NCBI RefSeq assembly: GCF_001552635.1
Contig: NZ_BCRO01000032.1
Coordinates: forward strand, 20,193-84,192
DNA length: 64,000 nt
Reading direction: 5' to 3'
Source of the DNA: Actinomadura hibisca NBRC 15177
GTDB taxonomy: Bacteria; Actinomycetota; Actinomycetes; Streptosporangiales; Streptosporangiaceae
Shown here one piece after another: positions 24,977 to 33,825 of the stretch (the first letter of the stretch is position 1; each line of letters starts with the position of its first letter). A model generated the notes under the pieces. That model saw only the letters and a list, made by a program, of their open reading frames with translations. It was not told where the DNA came from and ran no database searches. Position numbers and translations under genes: made by a program.

Positions 24977-27900
24977 GCCTTGTTCGCCGCCTTGTCCGCC
25001 AGGGCGGTGAGGTCGGCCAGCAGCTCGCTCGCGGTGACCGGGTCCAGCTCGGCGAAGGTGCGGCGCGTTTCGGTGCGGCCCCAGTAGTAGCCGGTGCGGT
25101 CGGTGATCCGGACGTCCTCGATCCTCTGGTCGCCGTACTCGGTGACCAGGCCGACGATGATGCCGGGGTTCAGATTGAGCACCAGGCACCGGCCGCCGGG
25201 CAGCGGCTTGGAGACCCACGGCTCGATCCCGGCGTCCTGCGGGACGGCGCGCTCCCAGCCGCGCCGCTCCAGGCCGAGGACGTCGCCGACCGGGACCGTG
25301 AGGTTCACGAAGCGTTCGAGGCGGCCGCTCGCACGCTCGGCGTCGGTGAGGGTGTGGACGGGGCGGCCGAGCTGCGGGAACGGTTGCAGGATCTCGTAGT
25401 CGGCGAACACCTCCGCCCACGCCTCGGCGCTCTCGCCCAGGTGGAGGGGGTGGGCGATGCCGATCCGCACGTCCTCGGGGAGGGCGAAGGCGTCGTCCTC
25501 CACGTCGGCGAACGTGCGGTCTTCGGCGATGCGGAACGGGGTCTCGTCCGCGAGCCAGACCAGGCGGCGCGCGACGTGCCACAGCAGCGGGTGGCGCACG
25601 AAGTAGGTCTCGAACTCGCCGGGCGTCCAGCGTCGGCCGCCGACCATGGCGGCCTCCAGCCGGGCGATCTGGGCGGCGGCCGAGGTGCGGACGTCCTTCT
25701 TCAACGCGGCGAAGCGCTGGTAGGCGGCCGGGGCGAGTTCGGCGTCGTCCTTGGCTCCGGGCTTGGGCAGCGCCTTGCGGAGCTTGCCGGTCTCGTCGAG
25801 GACGTACGGCTTGAGCTGTTCGTCGAAGCCGACGGTGAAGCGGCGCGGACCGTAGTCGAGGACCATGCCGCCGTCGGCGTCGAGGCCGAAGTCGGGGACC
25901 AGGCGGTCGGCGAGCTGGTCGGGGGTCAGCTCCAGCTTCTCCGCGATCTCCCCGATCTTCTCCTGGGCGCGGGACCGGAGGCCCTTGAACTTCACCTTCT
26001 GCGCGATGCCGTGCAGGTGCATCAGCGCCACGTCGGTGCCGATCGCGGCCAGCACGTCCAGGCCGACGACGGCCTTGGCGTGCCCGCCGTCGCCGGGCCA
26101 GGCCCGGATCATCCGGGTGAGGTCGCGCACCGCCGCGTCGTCGCCGAGCAGGCCGAGCTGGGTGAAGGCCCAGTTCTCCTTGCTGGGCGCGCCGTTGGCC
26201 TCCCACTCCCGGAACAGCGCCCAGCCGAACGCCGTGAGCGACGCCGGGTCGCACGCCTCCCGCACGATCTCGACGCCGGGGTAGACCTCGCCCGGCTTCG
26301 ACAGCGCCAGCGTCATGACCAGGTGGCCGACCGCCTCGGGCGGCAGGGCCCGCTCGCGGCCGCGCAGCAGCACCTGCGGCAACATGGCGGGCGCGGCCCA
26401 CTCCCCGACCTCGGGCAGCTTCTTGGGCAGGATGTCCAGGGGGTCGGCGGCCAGCAGCGCCGCGACCGCGTCGGCGGAGACGTCCCCGTACTCCTCGCGC
26501 GCCGCCGCCACGACCTCGTCGGCACCGGCGCGGGCGGCGACCAGGCGCAGGGCGGCCTCGGCGGCGGCGCGCGGCCTGGCCTTCTTGCCCAGCGCGTCGG
26601 GCACCAGCAGGGGGACGGCGGCGAGGCCGTGCCGCTCGAACCACGCGACGGCCGTCTTGCGGGCCGACTTCAGCCGGGCCAGCGCGTCGGCCATGACGGC
26701 GGCGGCCTCGGCGTTCAGGTAGGGCAGCAGCAGGACGCCGCAGGCCGCGGGGCTGGCCTTGGCACCGCTCAACGCCACGTGGTACGCGTCCTCCTCATAG
26801 CGGGCGACGAGGGCCTTCGCCCAGACGTTGTCGTCCGCGTCCCAGTACTCGTGGGGCCGCCATTCCCGGAGGACCGGACGCATCAGGTTCGCCGGCCCCT
26901 TGATCAGCAAGGCGGCGGTATAAGGAAGGGATTGGTGGCGGAAGGCCTGGAGCTGCCGGATCGCCCTCTTCCAGTCGGTACCGGGGCCGTGGTCGTCGCT
27001 CCAGCGCGACACGTCGCCGCTGCCCCACTGCTCCCGCTCTCCCGGGGCCCAGACCATGCGGCGGTCGGCGGGCGGGGTCAGGCCGGGCACGACGACGGGC
27101 TTGGCCGCCGTGCGCTCGCGCGTCCAGGGCGGGGAGACCAGCAGCGCGGGCAGGCCCTCCGGGGCCGCCTCGGGGACGGCCGGGCCGGTGTCGAGGACGG
27201 CGCGCACCTTGTCGGGCAGGCCGTCGAGCGACAGTTCGGGGGTGGCCCGCAGGACGGCGACCAGGATGGGGGTCACGCGCGGGTCGTCGGCGACGGGGCT
27301 CAGCAGCCGCACGGCCCGGTGCGGGAACCGGCGGGCCATCGTGAGGAGCGCGGGCCGGACGTGCTTGGCGTCGAGCCGGTCGATCAGCGCCTGGAACGCC
27401 TCGTCGCCGGGGACCAGGGTCAGCGCGTCCAGGACGCGGCGGTACGCGGTGGCGTCCAGGTAGGAGCGGTCGAGGGTGCGGAGCAGCAGCGGGAGCGCGT
27501 CCGCGCCGAGGCCGTCGAGCAGGTTGCCGAGGGTGGTGAGGTTGCATTCGCCCCAGTTCAGCTGGGAGTCGTTGAGCGCGGCGATGTGCTCGGCGGTGCT
27601 CAGGGAGGTCAGGAGCAGCGGGCGGGCGGTGTAGTAGCCGCCGCCCTGCAGGGAGGCCACGCACGCCTCGGTCACCCAGTCGTGTCGCGACGGGACCAGG
27701 TAGGCGGCCACCAGTTGCCGGATCCCCTTCCCGCGGTGCGCCTCCAGGCACTTCACGACCGCCGTGTGCTCGTGGTCGTCCACGGTCGCGAGCAGTTGCC
27801 GCATCCGCCGCAGGGCTCCGGCCGCCTCGACGTTGTCGTTCGCCTTGCTCTGGACGCGGGGTTCCCTGCCCTTGTCCCGGAGGCTGACGACGTGGACCGC

Positions 27901-28284
27901 CTCGACCAGCGCGCACACCGCGAACGGCAGGCCGTGCTCGGCGGCCCAGGCGTCCACGAACGTGTTCAGCTCGGCGGTCGGCAGCTCCGCCCTGTCCAGC
28001 ACGGCCCGCGCGACGACCGCCGACACCACCGCCGCGCCCAGCGGGTCGGGCTCGCCCGCCAGGTGGCGCCGGGCGGCCTCGTCCAGCGTCGCGTCCGGCG
28101 ACGACAGCGCGGCCAGCGCCGCCCCGGACGCCGCGATCAGGCTCTCGGCGCGTTCCCGCGCCTTCGCGTCGACACGGACGGCGGTCTCGGACGTCCCGCC
28201 GCGCCGGGGGTGCAGCTGGCGTCGCCACGACTCGGGCAGGACCAGGGCGTCTTCGTCGGCCCAGGTGGGGGGCTGGTCGGTCAT
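24973..28284 (-). CDS. DUF4132 (MolR/YehI-type) protein, copy A
   Basis: 1103 residues. N-terminal LVLPESWRRQLHPRRGG is a signature shared by all five copies; residues ~40-380 are HEAT-like Ala/Leu helices, LLVSPPWTR marks the link (~380-386), and residues ~750-1100 hold the DUF4132 core: DFGLDADGGMVLDYGPRRFT, HPLLWHVARRLVWLADETPF, WAEVFADYEILQPFPQLGRP. No WGR domain, enzyme motif or signal peptide is seen. Role unknown; DUF4132 proteins occur with MoxR/VWA genes and were once named molybdate regulators in E. coli on weak grounds. It is the copy next to the MoxR genes. It follows a 55-base gap, the only real gap in the DUF4132 array, and its stop overlaps the microprotein start. Confidence 0.9.
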   Translation of the reverse strand: MTDQPPTWADEDALVLPESWRRQLHPRRGGTSETAVRVDAKARERAESLIAASGAALAALSSPDATLDEAARRHLAGEPDPLGAAVVSAVVARAVLDRAELPTAELNTFVDAWAAEHGLPFAVCALVEAVHVVSLRDKGREPRVQSKANDNVEAAGALRRMRQLLATVDDHEHTAVVKCLEAHRGKGIRQLVAAYLVPSRHDWVTEACVASLQGGGYYTARPLLLTSLSTAEHIAALNDSQLNWGECNLTTLGNLLDGLGADALPLLLRTLDRSYLDATAYRRVLDALTLVPGDEAFQALIDRLDAKHVRPALLTMARRFPHRAVRLLSPVADDPRVTPILVAVLRATPELSLDGLPDKVRAVLDTGPAVPEAAPEGLPALLVSPPWTRERTAAKPVVVPGLTPPADRRMVWAPGEREQWGSGDVSRWSDDHGPGTDWKRAIRQLQAFRHQSLPYTAALLIKGPANLMRPVLREWRPHEYWDADDNVWAKALVARYEEDAYHVALSGAKASPAACGVLLLPYLNAEAAAVMADALARLKSARKTAVAWFERHGLAAVPLLVPDALGKKARPRAAAEAALRLVAARAGADEVVAAAREEYGDVSADAVAALLAADPLDILPKKLPEVGEWAAPAMLPQVLLRGRERALPPEAVGHLVMTLALSKPGEVYPGVEIVREACDPASLTAFGWALFREWEANGAPSKENWAFTQLGLLGDDAAVRDLTRMIRAWPGDGGHAKAVVGLDVLAAIGTDVALMHLHGIAQKVKFKGLRSRAQEKIGEIAEKLELTPDQLADRLVPDFGLDADGGMVLDYGPRRFTVGFDEQLKPYVLDETGKLRKALPKPGAKDDAELAPAAYQRFAALKKDVRTSAAAQIARLEAAMVGGRRWTPGEFETYFVRHPLLWHVARRLVWLADETPFRIAEDRTFADVEDDAFALPEDVRIGIAHPLHLGESAEAWAEVFADYEILQPFPQLGRPVHTLTDAERASGRLERFVNLTVPVGDVLGLERRGWERAVPQDAGIEPWVSKPLPGGRCLVLNLNPGIIVGLVTEYGDQRIEDVRITDRTGYYWGRTETRRTFAELDPVTASELLADLTALADKAANKA

Positions 28285-28317
28285 GGGGATCAACTTAGGG
28301 GAGCCTTCCGACAAAAA

Positions 28318-28329
28318 CGTTCTTGAACG
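28318..28329. promoter_or_regulatory. Palindrome CGTTC-TT-GAACG before DUF4132 copy A
   Basis: Lies in the only intergenic gap of the DUF4132 array. Half sites are the reverse of the actinobacterial LexA box order (GAAC-N4-GTTC), so it is not an SOS box. It might be an operator or the base of a small stem that tunes copy A. Confidence 0.3.
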
Positions 28330-28339
28330 GCGAAGTTCG

Positions 28340-31300
28340 TCAACCGGCCAAGGTGTCGAGTTCGGCGATGACCTCCGAGGCCAGGAGGGGGTCGAGCGCG
28401 CCGAGGCCGGCGTTCCCGGCGAGGGTCGCGGCTCCGAGCGTCTGGTCGGCCGCCGCGCCCGGCTCGATGCCGGGGTCCAGGCCGACGACCAGGCGGCGTC
28501 CACCGGGCAGGGGTCGGACGATCATGTCCTGCGCCCAGGAGCCGCCGCCCGACTTGCGTTCCCAGCCGAGGTGCTCCATGCCGAAGATCCTGCCGACGGG
28601 CACCGTGACGCCCGCGAAGCGTTCGATGCGGCCGGAGGCGCGCTCGGCGTCGGTGAGGGTGTGAACGGGGCGGGTGAGCTGTGGGAACGGTTGCAGGATC
28701 TCGTAGTCGGCGAACACCTCGGCCCACGCCTTCGTGCCCTCCCCCAGATCGATGGGGTGCGCGATGCGGATCCGGGCGTCTTCGGGGAGGGTGAACACTT
28801 CGTCCTGCGCGTCGGCGAACGTGCGGTCCTCCGCTATGCGGAACGGCTTCTCGTCCGCGAACCACACCAGGCGGCGCGCGATGTGCCACGCCAGCGGATG
28901 GTCCACGTGCAGGGCCTGGAACTCGGCGGACGTCCAATGGCGGCGCTCCACCATGGCCGCCTCCATGCGGCGGAGCCGGGCGGCGGCGGCCGTGCGCACG
29001 TCCTTCTTGAGCCCGGCGAAGCGCTGGTAGGCGGCCGTGGCGAGGGCTTCGTCGTCGCTGGCTCCGGGCTTGGGCAGCACCTTGCGAAGCTTGCCGGTGC
29101 CGTCCAGGACGTAGGGGTTGAGCCGTTCGTCGAAGCCGACGGTGAAGCGGCGCGGGCCGTAGTCGAGGACCAGGCTGCCGTCCGCGTCCAGGCCGAAGTC
29201 GGGCACCAGGCGGTCGGCGAGCTGGTCCGGGGTGAGGCCGAGGTTGTCGGCGACCTCCTGCGCCTTCTCCTGCGCGCGGTTCTTGAGGGCCTTGAACTTC
29301 ACCTTCCGCGCGATGCCGTCCAGGTGCATCAGCGCGGTGTCCGAGCCGATGGCGGCCAGCACCTCCAGGGCGCTGACGGCCCGCTTGTGGCTGCCTTCGC
29401 CAGGCCAGGCGCGGATCTGCGGGGCGAGGACGCGCACCGTCTCGTCGTCGCCGGTCAGCGCGAGCTGGGTCAGCGCCCAGCCGTCCCTGGACGGTGCGTC
29501 GGCCTCCAGCCACCGGGCGAACAGGGCGCGCCCGAACGCGGCCAGCGACGCCGGGTCGCACAGCTCGCGCACCACTTCCAGTCCCGCGTACGGCTCCTCC
29601 GGCGGGGACATCGCCAGGATCGTGATCAGGTGCCGGGTGGCGTCCGCCGGGAGGGCGAGAGTCCGGTCGCGCAGCAGGACGTGGGGCAGCAGGACGGGAT
29701 CGGCCCAGGCTCCGGGCTTGGGGACGCGGGCGGGGAGACGGTCGAGCGGGTCGCCCGACAGCAGCGTTTCGATCGTTCGCGCGGCCGCGTCGCCGTACTC
29801 GGCGGCTGCGGCGACGACGGCGTCAGGGCCCAGGGCGGCGGCCAGTCCCGTCAGTGCCGCTTCGGCGTTGCGGCGTTCCTGGCCGGGCGCGCCCAGGGCG
29901 TCGGGAACCAGGAGGCGGGCGGCGGCCGCGCCGTGCCTGCCGAACCAGCGCGTTGCGAGGGGCCGCTTCGACTTGAAGCGGGCCCGCCAGTCGGCCATCA
30001 GCCGGGCGACCTCGGGGGCGCGGAACGGCAGCAGCGCGTCGCCGCTCTGAGCCGGGCTCTGGTGCACGATCCGCAGCAGCAGGGGCAGGGCGGCGGTCTC
30101 GAAGCGGGCGGCGACGGCCGGAATCCAGCTCCCGGCCCACCACGCGCGGCCGGGGGTCCAGTCCGCCAGCAGCGGGCGGGCCAGGTCGGCGGGCGCGTGC
30201 GTCAGGACCTGCGCGCCCTGCCACCACCAGCTCGTCGGGGAGTCGAGGGCGCGGGCGGCCTCGGCCGCCCAGTCGGCGTCGGGGGTGGTGGGGGCGTCGC
30301 CGGAGGCCAGCCAGCGTGCCCGTTCGCCGTCCGCCCAGGCGGCTTCCGGTTCGGTGGGCGGGACGAGTCCTTCCAGCACGACGGGCTTGGCGGCCTTCCG
30401 CTTCCGCGTCCAGGGCGGGGACACCAGCAGATCGGGCAGGTCGGCGGGGGTGGCCTCCGGGCCTCGGGCCGAGGCGTCCAGGACCCTGCGGACGACGGCG
30501 CGCGCCTCGTCGGGCAGTTCGAGAAGCCGTGCGGAGACCAGGTCAGGGCAGGTCAGAGCGAGTTCGGTGAGGACGTTGGCGACGGCCGCACTCATGGGCG
30601 CGGCCGGCAGCAGCCGCAACGCCCGTTCGGGGTGGCGCTTGGCGGCGGTCAGCAGCACCGAGCGGACGTGCTTGTTGTCTGAGCGGTCCACCAACTGCGC
30701 GAACGCCTCGTCGGACGGCAGGGCGGCCAGCAGGTTGAGCGCGACCTTGCGCCCGGCGGCGTCCCAGGTGGAGTCCAGGGCCGTCGCCAGGTACGGGACG
30801 AGCGCTTCGCCGATCCCTTCGTAGGCCGAGGCCAGCAGGCCACCCTCAAGCTCGTAGTAGCCCAGGGGCGACCAGGCTGCGAGTGCGGCGGCCTGTTCGG
30901 CGGTGCCGACCGAGGCCCAGAGCAGCCACGTCGCCATGCCCTCCTTCGCGTACATGTCGAGCGGGGTGGCGCAGCACTCGTCCAGCCAGTCCCGCCGACC
31001 GGGGGTCAGGTAGGAGACCATGGCGCGGCGCAGCGGGGTCTCGCGCATCTCGGCGAGGCGTTCCTCCACCGCCCGGCGCTCCGGTTCGGCGGCGGCGGTC
31101 AGCAGCGTGCGGACGCGGCGCGGCGTCTCGCGCGCCTCCCACAGGCCGCCGAGCTGATGCTTGTGTTCTGGCCGCCGCAGGGTGCAGCGCCTGTCGTCGG
31201 GGTTGGAGCTCCAGGACTGGAACTCGGTGTCGACGCCGGTCAGCTCCACCAGCGTGCGGGCGGCGAACTCCAGGCCGTGCTCGGTGATCCAGGCGTCGCC

Positions 31301-31609
31301 CGATCTCAGCACGGCCTCGTGCAGTGTGGCGTCGCCGGTCCGGCCCAGGATCGTCGTCAGACCGGCCGCGCCGAGCGGGTCGGCGTCGCCCGCCAGGTGG
31401 GCGCGGACGGCGGCGGCCAGCTCGGGGTCGGTGAGGTCGTCGCCCAGGGCCGCTTCGATCGGCTCCCGTGACGCGGTGATCCAGTCGCGCAGGTCCGTCG
31501 CCGCCGAGGGGTCGGGCACGATCGGGGACGGGACGGCTCCGCCGGGGCGCGGGTGCAGGCCGCGCCGCCAGACGGCGGGAAGGGCCTCGACGGGGAACGC
31601 GGCGCTCAT
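28340..31609 (-). CDS. DUF4132 protein, copy B
   Basis: 1089 residues, ATG at 31609 shared with the TGA of copy C (ATGA). Same plan as copy A: LPAVWRRGLHPRPGG start (here GLHPRPGG instead of QLHPRRGG), divergent HEAT-like middle including EFAARTLVELTGVDTEFQSW, LLVSPPWTRKRKAAKP link, then the core with FGLDADGSLVLDYGPRRFTVG, HPLAWHIARRLVWFADEKPF and WAEVFADYEILQPFPQLTRP. The core is much closer to copies A and C than the N-terminal half is, the pattern of a conserved functional part joined to a diversifying part. Confidence 0.9.
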   Translation of the reverse strand: MSAAFPVEALPAVWRRGLHPRPGGAVPSPIVPDPSAATDLRDWITASREPIEAALGDDLTDPELAAAVRAHLAGDADPLGAAGLTTILGRTGDATLHEAVLRSGDAWITEHGLEFAARTLVELTGVDTEFQSWSSNPDDRRCTLRRPEHKHQLGGLWEARETPRRVRTLLTAAAEPERRAVEERLAEMRETPLRRAMVSYLTPGRRDWLDECCATPLDMYAKEGMATWLLWASVGTAEQAAALAAWSPLGYYELEGGLLASAYEGIGEALVPYLATALDSTWDAAGRKVALNLLAALPSDEAFAQLVDRSDNKHVRSVLLTAAKRHPERALRLLPAAPMSAAVANVLTELALTCPDLVSARLLELPDEARAVVRRVLDASARGPEATPADLPDLLVSPPWTRKRKAAKPVVLEGLVPPTEPEAAWADGERARWLASGDAPTTPDADWAAEAARALDSPTSWWWQGAQVLTHAPADLARPLLADWTPGRAWWAGSWIPAVAARFETAALPLLLRIVHQSPAQSGDALLPFRAPEVARLMADWRARFKSKRPLATRWFGRHGAAAARLLVPDALGAPGQERRNAEAALTGLAAALGPDAVVAAAAEYGDAAARTIETLLSGDPLDRLPARVPKPGAWADPVLLPHVLLRDRTLALPADATRHLITILAMSPPEEPYAGLEVVRELCDPASLAAFGRALFARWLEADAPSRDGWALTQLALTGDDETVRVLAPQIRAWPGEGSHKRAVSALEVLAAIGSDTALMHLDGIARKVKFKALKNRAQEKAQEVADNLGLTPDQLADRLVPDFGLDADGSLVLDYGPRRFTVGFDERLNPYVLDGTGKLRKVLPKPGASDDEALATAAYQRFAGLKKDVRTAAAARLRRMEAAMVERRHWTSAEFQALHVDHPLAWHIARRLVWFADEKPFRIAEDRTFADAQDEVFTLPEDARIRIAHPIDLGEGTKAWAEVFADYEILQPFPQLTRPVHTLTDAERASGRIERFAGVTVPVGRIFGMEHLGWERKSGGGSWAQDMIVRPLPGGRRLVVGLDPGIEPGAAADQTLGAATLAGNAGLGALDPLLASEVIAELDTLAG

Positions 31610-33825
31610 GGGGTCTCCCTGACGATTTCCGCGAGGTCGGCCAGCACCTCGGAGGCCGCAACCGGGTCCAGGTCGCCGAACACGCCGGGCACCACCATGA
31701 CGTCCTCGATCCGCTGGTCACCGGCACCCTCGACGTAGCCGACCGGGATGCCGGGATCGAGCAGGACCGTGACCTCCCGGCCGCCGGGCAGCGCGCGGGA
31801 GATCGTCTCCTGGACACCGGCGTCCATCGGGGTGCCGCGCCGCCAGCCGCGCCGCTCCAGACCGAGGACGCGGCCGACCGGGACCGTCACGTCGGTGAAG
31901 CGGCCGAGGCTCCGGGCCTTCCGCTCTGCGTCGGTGAGGGCGTGGACGGGGCGGCCGAGCTGCGGGAACGGTTGCAGGATCTCGTAGTCGGCGAACACCT
32001 CCGCCCACGCCTTGACGGCCTCGCCCAGGTCGAGCGGGTGGGCGATGCCGATCTGCGCGTTCTCGGGGAGGGCGAAGGCGTCGTCCTCCACGTCCGCGAG
32101 GGTGCGGTCCTCGGCGACGCGGAACGGCGTCCCGTCGGCCAGCCACACCAGACGGCGCACGATGTGCCACAGCAGCGGGTGCCCGACGAGATGTTCGTGG
32201 AACTCGGCGGGCGTCCAGTGGCGGCGGTCCACCATCGCCGTCTCCAGGCGCCGGATCTGCTGCGCGGCGACGGTCCGGACGTCCTTCTTCAACTCCGCGA
32301 ACCGTTTGTAGGCGTCGGTGGCGAGCGTCTGGTCGTCCTTGACGCCCGGTTTGGGGAGGGTCTTGCGGAGCTTGCCATCCTCGTCAGTGATGAGCGGCCT
32401 GAACTGTTCGTCGAAGCCCACGTGGAAGCGGCGCGGCCCGTAGTCCATGGTCAGGCCGCCCGACGCGTCCAGGCCGAGGCGGGGCACCAGGCGGTCGGCG
32501 AGCTGGTCGGGGGTGAGGCCGCGCCGTTCGGCGACCTCCGCCATCTTCTTCCCGGCCCGCTCCTGGAGCGCGGCGAACCGTACCTTCTGCGCGATGCCGT
32601 GCAGGTGCATCAGCGCCACGTCGGTGCCGATCGCCGCCAGCACGTCCAGCCCGGCGGCGGCCCTGGCGTGGCCGCCCTTGCCCGGCCAGGCACGGATGAT
32701 CGGGGTGAGGCGGCGCACGGCGGCGTCGTCCCCGGTCACGCCGAGTTGGGCGAGCGCCCAGCTCTGGTCGGCCGGGGTGCCCGCCTCTTGCCAGCGCTCG
32801 AACAGCGCCCAGCCGAACGCGGCGAGCGAGCCGGGGTCGCAGGCGTCGCGGACGGCGCGCGTCTCGGGGCGTGCGCCGCCCGGCCCGGTCATGGCGAGCA
32901 GGGTGACCAGGTGCCGGATCGCGGCGGCGGGCAGTTCCCGGCCGCTCCCCCGCAGCCGCACCGGAGGCAGCAGCGCGGGGTCGGCCCAGGCGGGGACGGT
33001 CGGGATCGTGGCGGGCATCGCGTCGTCTGCGGCGAGCAGGTCCCCGACCGCCGTCGCCGCCGCGTCGTCGTACTCGCGCGCGATCTCCACGACCGTGTCG
33101 GGGCCGAGCCGTCCGGCCAGGTACCGCAGCGCGCTCTCGGCGTTGCGACGGGCCTTGCCCGCCCGGCCGAGCGCGTCGGGGACCAGCAGGCGGGCGGCGG
33201 CCGGGCCGTGCCGGTCGAGCCAGCGTTCCGCGTTCGCGCGCCCGGTCTTCAACCGCACCAGGTGGTCGGCCATCGTCCGGGCGACCTCGGGGCCGCGGAA
33301 CGGCAGCAGGAACTCGCCGCACACGCTCGGGTTGCGCCCGGCCGAGCGCAGCAGCGCCGGGAGCACGGCCGTCTCGTACTTGGCCGCGACCGGGCGCAGG
33401 AAGCGGTCGGCGTCGGCGTGGTAGTAGCCGCGCCAGTCGGGCAGCAGGTCGCGGATCAGCTCTTCGGGGCCCTCGGTCATCAGGGTCGTGTCGCCGTACT
33501 GGAGGGTGCCCGCCTCGTAGTCGCGGACCAGGCGCTTCCAGTCCACGCGGGGGTCGCGCAGGAAACGGCCGCGCCGGACGGCCGCCCACTCCTCGCGCTC
33601 GCCGTCCGCCCAGGTCGCGGTGGTGTCGGCGGGCGGCGTCAGGTCGGTGCGGACGGCGGGCTTGGTGCGGGCGGGCGTGCGGGTCCAGGGCGGGGAGACC
33701 AGCACGTCGGGCACGTCTTCCGCGTCGGCGGCGGGCTTGGCCTTGGGGACCGGGACGCCGCCCCGGCGCGGGTGCAGGCGGCGACGCCACGCGGTCGGGA
33801 GGGCGAGGGTGTTCTCGTCGGTCAC
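31606..33825 (-). CDS. DUF4132 protein, copy C, lacking the N-terminal repeat region
   Basis: 739 residues from a GTG at 33825 (GTGA with copy D). The N-terminal tag LALPTAWRRRLHPRRGG (7-23) is kept, but after a 17-residue linker it jumps at residue ~39 to the PDVLVSPPWTR link that lies near residue 380 in copy A. About 335-340 residues of the HEAT-like region are therefore missing with the frame intact. The core is complete: HLVGHPLLWHIVRRLVWLADGTPF, WAEVFADYEILQPFPQLGRP. An in-frame deletion or a naturally short variant; the clean retention of both ends favours deletion after duplication. Confidence 0.88.
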   Translation of the reverse strand: MTDENTLALPTAWRRRLHPRRGGVPVPKAKPAADAEDVPDVLVSPPWTRTPARTKPAVRTDLTPPADTTATWADGEREEWAAVRRGRFLRDPRVDWKRLVRDYEAGTLQYGDTTLMTEGPEELIRDLLPDWRGYYHADADRFLRPVAAKYETAVLPALLRSAGRNPSVCGEFLLPFRGPEVARTMADHLVRLKTGRANAERWLDRHGPAAARLLVPDALGRAGKARRNAESALRYLAGRLGPDTVVEIAREYDDAAATAVGDLLAADDAMPATIPTVPAWADPALLPPVRLRGSGRELPAAAIRHLVTLLAMTGPGGARPETRAVRDACDPGSLAAFGWALFERWQEAGTPADQSWALAQLGVTGDDAAVRRLTPIIRAWPGKGGHARAAAGLDVLAAIGTDVALMHLHGIAQKVRFAALQERAGKKMAEVAERRGLTPDQLADRLVPRLGLDASGGLTMDYGPRRFHVGFDEQFRPLITDEDGKLRKTLPKPGVKDDQTLATDAYKRFAELKKDVRTVAAQQIRRLETAMVDRRHWTPAEFHEHLVGHPLLWHIVRRLVWLADGTPFRVAEDRTLADVEDDAFALPENAQIGIAHPLDLGEAVKAWAEVFADYEILQPFPQLGRPVHALTDAERKARSLGRFTDVTVPVGRVLGLERRGWRRGTPMDAGVQETISRALPGGREVTVLLDPGIPVGYVEGAGDQRIEDVMVVPGVFGDLDPVAASEVLADLAEIVRETP

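Noticed and set aside
24487..28326. Very long plus-strand open frames opposite the DUF4132 genes (also near 37181-40500 and 55375-60126)
   Set aside because: Codon use, low-complexity Arg/Gly/Ala-rich translations and full overlap with recognised genes on the other strand or frame mark them as GC-rich shadow frames.
28318..28329. LexA/SOS box before DUF4132 copy A
   Set aside because: Half sites are in the opposite order (GTTC then GAAC) and spacing is two, not four.
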